Part shown: in pieces, positions 56,671 to 64,000 of the stretch | Layout of the letters: each line of letters opens with the position of its first letter | Position numbering within the stretch: position 1 is the first letter of the stretch | Assembly: GCA_021014325.1 (NCBI GenBank) | Contig: CM037474.1 | Location: 5,931,130 to 5,995,129 of the forward strand | Direction: 5' to 3' | DNA: 64,000 nucleotides | From: Plazaster borealis | Lineage: Eukaryota > Echinodermata > Asteroidea > Forcipulatida > Labidiasteridae | Program-made: the position numbers and the translations under genes | Notes under the pieces: generated by a model | What the model saw: the letters and a program-made list of their open reading frames with translations, nothing else | The model's database searches: none | Told to the model about the DNA's origin: nothing

Positions 56671-57782
56671 TCATCGGTTTAGTGCTATAAGGTCATTAAT
56701 TGCACTTTCATACTTATAATGATCAAATGTCATTAGATGGAAAATGCGTATCAATTGGAAAAAAATAAATCAAAATCAACAAATAACTTTTGTTTTCTTA
56801 GAAAAAGATTGTTTCTTTTTTTCAAACAAATACTCTGAAGACCACTCTGATCAATAAACCCAATTTACGAGGAGCTCCAACATATGCAAAAGCAATTTGA
56901 TGAAATCAATATCAATTGCACTAATGACCTTATATTCATGAACAGACGAAATGTTCTTCATGCGATGAGATTTGAATGGATTTACTCGACCAGAAACACA
57001 AACATTGAACTCTTTCAAAAAGGTCTAGTGGACCTTTTGCTTTATGTTTTATACAATTTTCAGCGTTCCCCTGGAATTGCAAAATTGAACAATTTAACGA
57101 CTGGTCTACTTATAGATCCTCGCCGAGGGCTTGAATAAAAGTAATTTCACAATCTTGAATTGTCCGCCTAGATCTCTTTCTCAAGCTTGTTCTTGGTAGT
57201 TCTTTCTTTGGTTCAAGCAAAATTGCTAATCTGTTTTGCCCCCCAATGGCCGGCAACCCAACCAAGCAGTAAGAAATTCTCTTCAAAACGCCAGAACACA
57301 ATCTTTCAGGGAAGGACTCGGGAGAAGAAGGAAAAAAAACCCCGACAGAGGCAAAGAGAAGAAACTTTTGATGTCGTCGTTGCTAAATTGAAGCCTGCAC
57401 GCTTAAAAAGATCACGCTTTTATTGTGCCGTTGAGCACGAGGATTGGTTAAGTTCATCAGAACATGCTTGCGGGAAGGTGAACAAAAAAAAGCCCCCGGC
57501 GATCAGACACTATCTGGGGGGAACACTGGCATGAGTTTGTTTCTTCGTCCGTGGTGTACAGGCGTCGATGGACGAGGCAAACGTGCCATTTTATGTGTGT
57601 CGAAGCCACGGCTACAGAATGGAGGAACGTGGTTAGGTTTCCAAACATGAAGGTCTCGATCTTCCATTCTTGCTAGAAAGGGGGAGGGTGGGGGGGGGAG
57701 GGGGTAAGTACAGCCATCTATTCGATGTAATGGCGGTCAATTATTGCTTGTCATTTGCACCACCAAATTGCGAAACTTAGGT
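56671..57782 (+). other. Intron after exon 4, unassigned
   Basis: Frames at 56884 (84 codons) and 57187 (115 codons) have no recognised motif. A G-rich run lies at 57678-57705. Confidence 0.4.
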
Positions 57783-57786
57783 TTAA

Positions 57787-58143
57787 AGGAACGTTACAGA
57801 ACTGGTAATTAAAATTTTCTTTAAGATCACAGATTTACATAAAACTTACACGGTCTAATGATGATGATAGTAGAAAACATCCCTATAAATATTTCTGTCT
57901 GAAATGCCATATTTCATGAGAAAGAAATAAAACTATTTTCCGATTGGAGTTTATCGCTCATGAGCGTTTTATTCATGCATTGTATAACACATGCAAATGT
58001 GTAATCGGTTTTTCACTATTTTCTCGTGACCCAGATGGCCGATCGATCTCAAACTTCTACAGGTTTGTCAGTTTATGTAAATGGTGGATTATATAAAGTG
58101 CTTACACTGTTTTGTGAGCAAAAACCAATTCTGTAATGTTCCT
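57787..58143. mobile_element. TTAA element, family 3
   Basis: AGGAACGTTACAGAACTGGT ... ACCAATTCTGTAATGTTCCT with TTAA at 57783 and 58144. The interior is unlike families 1 and 2. It shares its right TTAA with the next element. Confidence 0.65.
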
Positions 58144-58147
58144 TTAA

Positions 58148-58493
58148 AGGCAGTTTTTACTTTTGGTAAATGTCAAAGACCAGTATCCTCACTTGATGTA
58201 ACCCAACATATACATGAAACAACAAACCTGTGAAAGTTTAAGCTCAATCGGTCATTGCAATCACCAGAAAAAAAGTGGGGGAAAACTCTAAGTGTTTTCA
58301 CTGTTTTCAAACATCGAGTTTTTGACTCCTGAGATCAAAACTAATTGTATTACTTATTTCTCAAAAACTATAGCATTTAAAGCAAAAATATTTTAAAGAG
58401 AGTTTCCCACCATAACAATCTTTATACCACGTAAGTTGTGTGTGAATCTGTGAACATTTGTATTTTTACTCTTACCAATGTTACAAACACCCT
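58148..58493 (+). mobile_element. TTAA element, family 1-like, divergent
   Basis: AGGCAGTTTTTACTTTTGGT, GTCAAAGACCAGTATCCTCA and CAAACCTGTGAAAGTTTAAG mark family 1; the end is ATGTTACAAACACCCT by TTAA (58494). It begins at the TTAA that closes the preceding element. Confidence 0.6.
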
Positions 58494-58551
58494 TTAAGTC
58501 ATGAACTCGTTCATTTGGCTCTTAATGTACAAATATTCTCTGCCTTAACAG

Positions 58552-58578
58552 GAATGTGTTGGACGTATTCATAAAACA
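58552..58578 (+). CDS. Probable 27-nt microexon (phase 0 to phase 0)
   Basis: Twenty-seven nucleotides encoding ECVGRIHKT sit between a good acceptor (TTCTCTGCCTTAACAG) and a near-perfect donor (ACA|GTAAGA). Entry and exit are both phase 0, so the segment can be included between exon 4 (ends phase 0) and the exon at 60329 (starts phase 0), or skipped, without changing frame. It would add the only Cys in this stretch (Cys228), possibly the first Cys of the second CUB-like domain. It lies only 58 nt downstream of a TTAA element. Its short length means that chance occurrence cannot be ruled out from sequence alone. Confidence 0.45.
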
Positions 58579-58889
58579 GTAAGAGAGAGAGAAATTTAAA
58601 TCAGTTTATGTTTGAAATTGAATCCACACTGATTTAATCTTCGACCTTACTTTAATTATTTAAATGTTTGCCCCAAGGAAATAAAGCTACAACGTCCGAA
58701 TCAGTAATCGAAATATATAATATCAAGCTTTTCATTGTATTGCCAAGGGAAATGAGAAAAGCACTTGAAAAATGAAAAATAAAAAGCTCCTTGTTTGATC
58801 GTTGCAAACAGGAAGGATATGAAGAGAGTGTTGAAATGTCAATCATCCAACTAGCTCTATAGAGGGAGAGAGAGGGCACCCACTGTGGC

Positions 58890-59240
58890 GTTTCGTGGCC
58901 GTGTCGTGGCCGTGTCGTGGCCGTGTCGTGACCGTGTCGTGACCGTGTCGTGGCCGTGTCGTGGCCGTGTCGTGGCCGTGTCGTGGCCGTGTCGTGACCG
59001 TGTCGTGGCCGTGTCGTGGCCGTGTCGTGGCCGTGTCGTGGCCGTGTCGTGGCCGTGTCATGACCGTGTCGTGGCCGTGTCGTGACCGTGTCGTGGCCGT
59101 GCCGTGGCCGTGTCGTGGCCGTGTCGTGGCCGTGTCGTGGCCGTGTCGTGGCCGTGTCGTGGCCGTGTCGTGGCCGTGTCGTGGCCGTGTCGTGGCCGTG
59201 TCGTGGCCGTGTCGTGGCCGTGTCGTGGCCGTGTCGTGGC
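58890..59240 (+). repeat. 12-bp minisatellite CGTGGCCGTGTC, about 29 units
   Basis: Nearly pure CGTGGCCGTGTC (variants CGTGACC, CATGACC, GCCGTGGCC). All three frames of both strands stay open, giving artefactual repeats of W-P-C-R-G-R or R-P-R-H-G-H-D. It ends at the SINE head TGTCGTGGCTGAGCGGTC. Confidence 0.92.
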
Positions 59241-59352
59241 TGAGCGGTCTAGTTCACCGGACCCAAGCTCCGGTGTTGTCAGCAGCAGAGTGTGGGTTCG
59301 AATCCCGGTCATGATACTTGTGCCCTTGAGCAAGGCACTTGACCATAATTGC
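59237..59352 (+). mobile_element. tRNA-derived SINE head
   Basis: GTGGCTGAGCGGTCTAGTTC (A-box) and GGGTTCGAATCCCGGTCATG (B-box), followed by CCCTTGAGCAAGGCACTT, are the head and first tail block of the family at 13314. Its 5' edge merges into the 12-bp minisatellite at 58890. Confidence 0.65.
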
Positions 59353-59440
59353 TTCGTAAAAAGTTGGGAAAGTTGTGCATTCTGCTCTACCAGCCAGGCT
59401 TCTATATGACACCCATACCTACATCCTTACGGACTGTGAA

Positions 59441-59700
59441 GGGGGTAACCCTGTTTCAGCCCCAGGACTAGGTGGCAACGTGCCCCTGGTGACAGTTGAT
59501 TTGGGTCGACAGCCCGAATCAGTTAAGTGTAGCCCTCACCTTCAAGTGGCCGTCTGGCCTTGTGAGGTTAGGGGGTAACCCTGTTTCAGCCCCAGGACTA
59601 GGTGGCAACGTGCCCCTGGTGACAGTTGATTTGGGTCGACAGCCCGAATCAGTTAAGTGTAGCCCTCACCTTGAAGTGGCCGTCCAGCCTTGTGATGTTA
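59441..59700 (+). repeat. 130-bp tandem duplication
   Basis: GGGGGTAACCCTGTTTCAGC through CACCTT[CG]AAGTGGCCGT occurs at 59441 and 59571 with about three changes. Confidence 0.9.
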
Positions 59701-60069
59701 GGCGATATCTCATTAATTTAAAAAATAAAAATAGAAAGATATGAGGCCACTGTTTGTGACCAATTCCCTCGTCACAATTACATATTATAATATGGATACA
59801 AAAGCAGTAGTCAAATTAAATAGAGTTATATAATATAACTAGAAAAAGCACTCTAGTTAAACACACGTAACCTCGCTGGCCCACCGTGGGTTCGAATCCC
59901 TATGGGTAAATTACATACAAATTTCCCCTTACAAAATACTGGTTGTGTGAACTGGTGCTTGACCTGTGTTATACGATGGGTAAGCACCATTTTCTCAATG
60001 GCAAAAAAAATTCTTCTTGTCGGGCCGTCTCAAAGGGTTTTGCATACGCCCTCTATAGTTCTAGTATTT

Positions 60070-60275
60070 AACTCTATGTATACCGTGCCCGATATGTGGC
60101 AGAGGGTGCCCCCCCCCCCATTTCCCCCCCCCATACTTAACATACTCCTCTTGTCAAGAAGTAACCCCGCCTAAAACCCTTTAAAGAATTCCTGAGATTC
60201 CCGGCACACAATGAAGACACAATAAGAAGGAGGGAGGGGGGTACACAATGCCACATATCAAGCACCAAAAAGTCT
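60070..60275 (-). repeat. Dispersed unit of the 41925 array, minus strand
   Basis: CCCGATATGTGGCAGAGGGT at the left and GAATTCCTGAGATTCCCGGC with CACAATGAAGACACAATA at the right are the complement of the unit. It ends just before the exon at 60329. Confidence 0.6.
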
Positions 60276-60328
60276 TATTTCCAGCCATATTCATGACACT
60301 GTCTATTTTTTGCTTTGTGATAGTTCAG

Positions 60329-60458
60329 AATACTGCCTACGAAGTTGCTGGAATCGGACACATCTCAGTCAACATCTTAAGACGTGATCTTGAGGAGGTG
60401 GATTATGTCTGGTACCTCCGGGCGCGACCTGGAAACAAACTCCTCCTCAATTTCTTTG
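60329..60458 (+). CDS. Exon 5 (after the microexon): start of CUB-like domain 2
   Basis: Acceptor TTTGTGATAGTTCAG precedes 130 nt entered in phase 0 and left in phase 1 at TTTG|GTAAGT. Residues 236-278 include NTAYEVAGIGHISVNILRRD and then DYVWYLRARPGNKLLLNFF. The second part matches the CUB core C-x-W-x-I-x-A-x-P-G-x-x-I-x-L-x-F closely, except that the conserved Cys before Trp is replaced by Val (DYVW). GIGHISVNI occupies the place of the G-x-I-x-S-P-x-Y segment. This is therefore a divergent CUB domain lacking part of its first disulfide, as in domain 1. The donor sequence is duplicated several times in the following intron. Confidence 0.76.
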
Positions 60459-61940
60459 GTAAGTCTGGTTGAAGCAGTCTTGGAAAAGGAATAAAGTATC
60501 TCTGTTTAAACTACTGCGTATTAGCTGTGGCATACAACTCATCCCCACTTTATCAACGTCCAAACTCACCCCTCCACATTCCATCCTCCAAATTATTTAA
60601 CCTCTCTACCCCCCCGGTAAGTCTGAAACAGTTTTGGAAAGTAATAAAGTGTATCTGTTTAAAGAGGAAGGGAAATGACCAATTCAATTTTGTGATGTAC
60701 TCGTTTTCGGAAAAAATTACAAGTCTCTAACCTCACGTTAAGATGGTGTAAATTTCCAACGTATTCGATACCCTTCCAGTGCAACATTTCGTCAACATCC
60801 AAAACATCTGATGAACATCATTCTGAGAAAAATAGGTCTCTACATTTTTGGTAAAAGTCTGTTTGAAGCAGTTTTTGAAATAAATAAAACAATCACAAGT
60901 ATGTCTGTTTAAACTTATACGTCAAATAATAAACCACAAGGGAAACTGACTGGGTAAATTTTTATATGATTTTGGGTTGAACAAAGACAAATTGACTAGA
61001 GCGGGTTTTGAACCAACGACCTCTGGTTTATACGTATTACACAGCTGTACTCTCTGCAGCTCCTCCCTACTTTATCTACATCCGAACTCACTCCTCAACA
61101 TTCCATCCTCCAAATCATCTACCCCCACCCCCATTTTGTTAAAACTTATACGTATTACACATCAGCTGTACTCTGTCCCTACAACTCCAACATCCGAATT
61201 CACTCCTCCACACCCCATCCTCCCAATCATCTATAAACCTCGCCCCAAACTTTGGTATTAGTCTGGTTGAAGCAGTTTTTGAAAAGGAATAAAAACAATC
61301 ACAAGTATATTTCTGTTGAAACTTATGCGTATTACACAGCTGCATTCTATCCCTACAACTCCTCTCAACTCCTCCAACTCTTCCAACTCCTACTTTGTCA
61401 ATATCCAAATTCACCCCTCCACATTCCACCCTCCTATCATCTTACCTTTCTATTACCCACACCCCTCCCCTTCCCACCCCAACTGTAGTAAGTCGGGTTG
61501 AAGCTGCTGTTGAAAGGAATAAAACAATCACACTATGTTTAAACTTATATACGTATTACACAGCTGTACTCTTTACAACTCCTTTCTACTTTGTCAACAT
61601 CCAAATTCACCTCTTAACATCCCATCCTTCCAATCATCTTACCACCCCCCCCCCATTTAGTTAAATGTCTTGTTAAAAGCAATTTTGGCAAGGAATTCAC
61701 TCCTCCACACCCCATCCTCCCAATCATCCAAACTTTGGTAACAAGTCTGGTTGAAGCAGTTTTTGCAAGGAATAAAACAATCACAAGTAATTATGTTTAA
61801 ACTGATACGTATTACACAGCTGTACTCTGTCCCTACAACTCCTATCTGTACTTTATTAACATCCAAACTCACCCCTCCTCATCTCATCCTCCCAATCATC
61901 TTACCTCTCTACCCCCCCCCCAACTTCATTTCCTTACACA
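60452..61940 (+). repeat. Diverged tandem array starting at the exon 60329-60458 donor
   Basis: Units begin TTTGGTAAGTCTGGTTGAAG or a variant (60455, 60614, 60849, 61252, 61486, 61668, 61735), then GGAATAAAACAATCACAAGT, TACGTATTACACAGCTGTAC, TCCAAATTCACTCCTCCACA and a C-rich end. Spacing is irregular (70-400 bp), with deletions. The first copy overlaps the real 5' splice site. Confidence 0.75.
60967..61033 (-). mobile_element. Truncated copy of the tRNA-Asn-like SINE
   Basis: On the minus strand it reads AGAGGTCGTTGGTTCAAAAC, CCGCTCTAGTCAATTTGTC and TTTGTTCAACCCAAAATCAT, i.e. T-arm plus tail of the element at 62474. Confidence 0.5.
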
Positions 61941-62130
61941 CCAATCAGTATATAACTGTTGGGCTCTGCTAATAAAGCGAAGTGCTATCATATACGATGA
62001 ATCATCGTGCGCACATGTCTTTTCGATGTTTAAAATGAAAGTGCAGCGTACCACTAGAGTATACATATCATGATAAATTCTCATTAAATTGCTGAACCTC
62101 TCTGAAATAATTGTACGAGTATTTTCACAG

Positions 62131-62196
62131 GTTCACAAATCGATAGTGATATTGCCTTCTTGGAGTGGGCAGAAAGTGGAGACTATAGGGTCACTG
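62131..62196 (+). CDS. Exon 6 (after the microexon): middle of CUB-like domain 2; gene continues beyond window
   Basis: Acceptor CGAGTATTTTCACAG and donor ACTG|GTGAGA enclose 66 nt, phase 1 in and out. With the preceding G it encodes GSQIDSDIAFLEWAESGDYR followed by VT (residues 279-300). FGSQIDSDIAFLEW matches the CUB stretch F-x-I-E-x-x-x-x-C-x-x-D-x-L-x-[IV], again with the Cys missing. The domain still needs its last strands, which must lie in one or more exons beyond 64000. No stop codon, 3' UTR or polyadenylation signal belonging to this gene is visible in the window. Confidence 0.75.
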
Positions 62197-62473
62197 GTGA
62201 GAGCAGTTTATGAAGCTGAACTGTATAGAGAAGACGTAAATCATGGATTTAATAGTCTTGGCACAGTGCGTTTACTTATTTCAAATTGATATCTTCGCAT
62301 GACTATAGTGAGGATTAAATATATCTTCGGTAATTCCACACTTGGTCATTTCTAAATTGATATTTAGAATAAACTGTTGAAAATATCAAATAATAACCCC
62401 TGGCTATACGACAGTTACAAGTTGAATGGCTTCCGAACATGAACAAAGATATTGACAAAATAGGCAGACCTCC

Positions 62474-62575
62474 AACAAAGGGCTATATATATCTCAGTTG
62501 GTAGAGCACCGGCATGTTAATCCGGAGGTCGTAGGTTCAATCCCGCTCTAGTCAAGTTTTCTTTGTTCAACCCAA
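62474..62575 (+). mobile_element. tRNA-Asn-like SINE
   Basis: TCTCAGTTGGTAGAGCACC, an anticodon arm with GTT in the loop (CCGGC ATGTTAA TCCGG) and GGTCGTAGGTTCAATCCC look like tRNA-Asn. The outer 7-nt ends do not pair, and a non-tRNA tail follows (TTTCTTTGTTCAACCCAAAA). The same tail is attached to a minus-strand copy at 60967-61033, so this is a dispersed SINE, not a functional tRNA gene. Confidence 0.6.
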
Positions 62576-63052
62576 AATTAAAAATGTTTCATTTGGAAAG
62601 CCACGGACAAATCCAAACATTTAACCCTCTGTGAACACAAAGCGGAAAAGCTGGAACATAACATTGATAGTACCCACTTACATGGCGTGGTTGGGCTGAG
62701 AGAAGACATGAAACAATAGACCTTTCTCATCTCGTATTCCTTCCATTTGAATCAATGTGATCAAAGCGAGGCTGGAAGGACAACAAATAGTCTGGTGCAA
62801 TGAGAGTCAGCATTCATTATTGCTAATGCACACAGAGATCAAGGCCGAGCGGTTTTGAGCATCGAATTCAAGTTATGGTGGTTAAGTCATCGGTGTTTGG
62901 GTTCAAATCCCCGCCATGACATTTATGTCCTTAGATGCTTTACTATAATTGCTTCTCTTCATCCAGGGGTATAAACGGGTACCTGTGAGGATAGAGGTTG
63001 ATTATTGTTGTTTGAAAAAAGCCTTCTGTGCGCCACGGCAGCCCGGGGCGTA

Positions 63053-63360
63053 TTTTTTTTTCACACCGCAGCGAGGGTTTTTGTACTGTAACACTGTTAA
63101 TTCCGTCTTGAGATAAGAGACTACGTCTAACCCTAAACCATAACCTTAACCTTAACCCTAACCCTAACCCTAACCTTGACCCTAACCCTGACCCTAACCT
63201 TAACCCTAACCCTAACCCTGACCCTAACCCTGACCCTAACCCTGACCATAACCCTAAACCCAACCCTTTACCCGCATAAATGTTTGTAGTCTCATCTCAA
63301 GACAGGAATTGGCAGCATTACAGTACAAAACCCCTCGCTGCGGTGTAAAAAAGAAAATAT
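63053..63360. mobile_element. Foldback element with telomere-type core
   Basis: Left arm TTCACACCGCAGCGAGGGTT, TTTGTACTGTAA, CCGTCTTGAGATAAGAGACT; right arm AGTCTCATCTCAAGACAGG, TTACAGTACAAAACCCC, TCGCTGCGGTGTAA. The arms pair over about 70 bp. The centre is an imperfect CCCTAA array. GCAGCCCGGGGC[T]GTA flanks both sides (63038 and 63361), a duplication of about 15 bp from the host SINE. Confidence 0.7.
63127..63270. repeat. Interstitial telomere-type array (CCCTAA with variants)
   Basis: CTAACCCTAACCCTAACC alternates with CCCTGA, CCTTAA and CCATAA variants over about 145 bp. TTAGGG is the common metazoan telomere repeat. The degeneracy indicates an old internal array, not a chromosome end. 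Confidence 0.85.
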
Positions 63361-63494
63361 GCAGCCCGGGGCTGTATACTCCCCAGGGAGCTGAACAAGA
63401 TTACAGGATTGTTATTGGCCCAATGACCAGGGCAATAATGTAAAACGCATTGATATGTTATTTTAAAATGCGCTATATATAAGAACTAGTTATT

Positions 63495-64000
63495 ATTATC
63501 ATTATTAATGATGAACTATCCATGATAAAGGTCTATTGGATACTCTCGAAAGACCTTGGAAAAAAATGACAACTCTTACAACCTCGCAAAAGTATCGATA
63601 TTGTTACTCCGTCAGTTGACTGCTTCTGGGTGACTATGACGAACACTTCCCCCCGAGGGACTTGTACTTTCAATGATCAGAATTATTCTCTCGGCTGAAG
63701 ATGCCAGTTTTGCAATTTGAAAGTACAACTACAAAAGAGGAATTCGCAATTTACGACTCGAACCGTTGAGTAATTTTGTCACGGCCACGCACCTGTGATG
63801 TGTAACAAAACGTGCGCTTTACACGCTCTGAACTTCCTGGGTTGATTTCCCCAAGCAGTGAGAGCGCAATTTTGTGATCGTGGACACACACAAAAAAAGA
63901 CAAGTTTTGTTGACTTGGGGTAAAATTTCTTCTTGGGCCATATATGTAAAATCATGGTGATGTATTATGTCAGATATTCTATATCACTGATCACGGTACA
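63495..64000 (+). other. Intron continuing to the window edge
   Basis: No exon with compatible phase or repeat partner was found here. Confidence 0.4.

Larger units (their letters stand above)
62836..63490 (+). mobile_element. tRNA-derived SINE interrupted by a foldback element
   Basis: The head (GGCCGAGCGGTTTTGAGC, GGGTTCAAATCCCCGCCATG) and tail (CCACGGCAGCCCGGGG, then ACTCCCCAGGGAGCTGAACA and GCGCTATATATAAGAACTAG) are collinear with the copy at 13314. They are separated by about 308 bp inserted at 63053-63360, with GCAGCCCGGGGC present on both sides. Confidence 0.65.

Noticed and set aside
57187..57534. 115-codon + frame with Lys/Arg-rich middle
   Set aside because: No motif or exon-like boundaries; lies in an intron with no supporting signal.
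58843..59409. Arg/His/Asp- or Trp/Cys/Arg-rich repeat proteins
   Set aside because: A 12-bp minisatellite without stops in any frame on either strand.
62474..62547. Functional tRNA-Asn gene
   Set aside because: D, anticodon and T arms are present, but the acceptor ends do not pair and the sequence continues into a tail shared with another dispersed copy.
62943..63263. Gly/Leu-rich 106-codon minus-strand frame
   Set aside because: Translation of the degenerate telomeric array and SINE.
1..64000. CRISPR array, prophage, toxin-antitoxin or bacterial operon
   Set aside because: Tandem repeats here lack unique equal-length spacers; no prokaryotic gene density or ribosome-binding sites; splice sites and SINEs indicate animal DNA.

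Overview
The window looks like animal (metazoan) nuclear DNA: AT-rich, no dense ORFs, GT-AG introns, tRNA-derived SINEs, LINE 3' fragments, very many short inverted-repeat elements and several satellites. The secreted CUB-domain gene and the repeat types (TTAA-flanked elements, a GGGCCC-ended element, SINEs with a long 3' tail) suggest a marine invertebrate deuterostome, most likely an echinoderm. That placement is inference; no search was possible.

One protein-coding gene can be assembled, on the + strand and running off the right edge. A signal-peptide exon (16438-16522) is followed, after a 28.9 kb intron, by two exons that together make a CUB domain (45376-45608 and 51073-51277). Next come a linker exon (54777-54931), a probable 27-nt microexon (58552-58578), and two exons opening a second, degenerate CUB-like domain (60329-60458 and 62131-62196). 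Every junction is phase-compatible with consensus splice sites, giving about 300 residues. The first domain keeps only one of the two usual CUB disulfides, and an R-L-K-R site follows it.

Layout. 1-16437: upstream sequence with TTAA elements, a 117-bp satellite, a LINE end, SINEs and 41-, 57- and 30-bp tandem arrays. 16523-45375: first intron, filled with TTAA and TA elements, a GTT array, a 165-bp tandem array, an RT fragment on the minus strand, and an orphan CUB-like exon candidate near 31.7 kb. 45609-62130: shorter introns with nested elements, SINE-derived arrays and a 12-bp minisatellite. 62197-64000: a SINE interrupted by a foldback element carrying telomere-type repeats.

No operon, CRISPR, bacterial or phage system was seen. 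The most unusual observations are tandem arrays that duplicate the 5' splice sites of two introns, the foldback with a telomeric core and roughly 15-bp target duplication, the microexon, and satellites that visibly grew out of SINE sequence.
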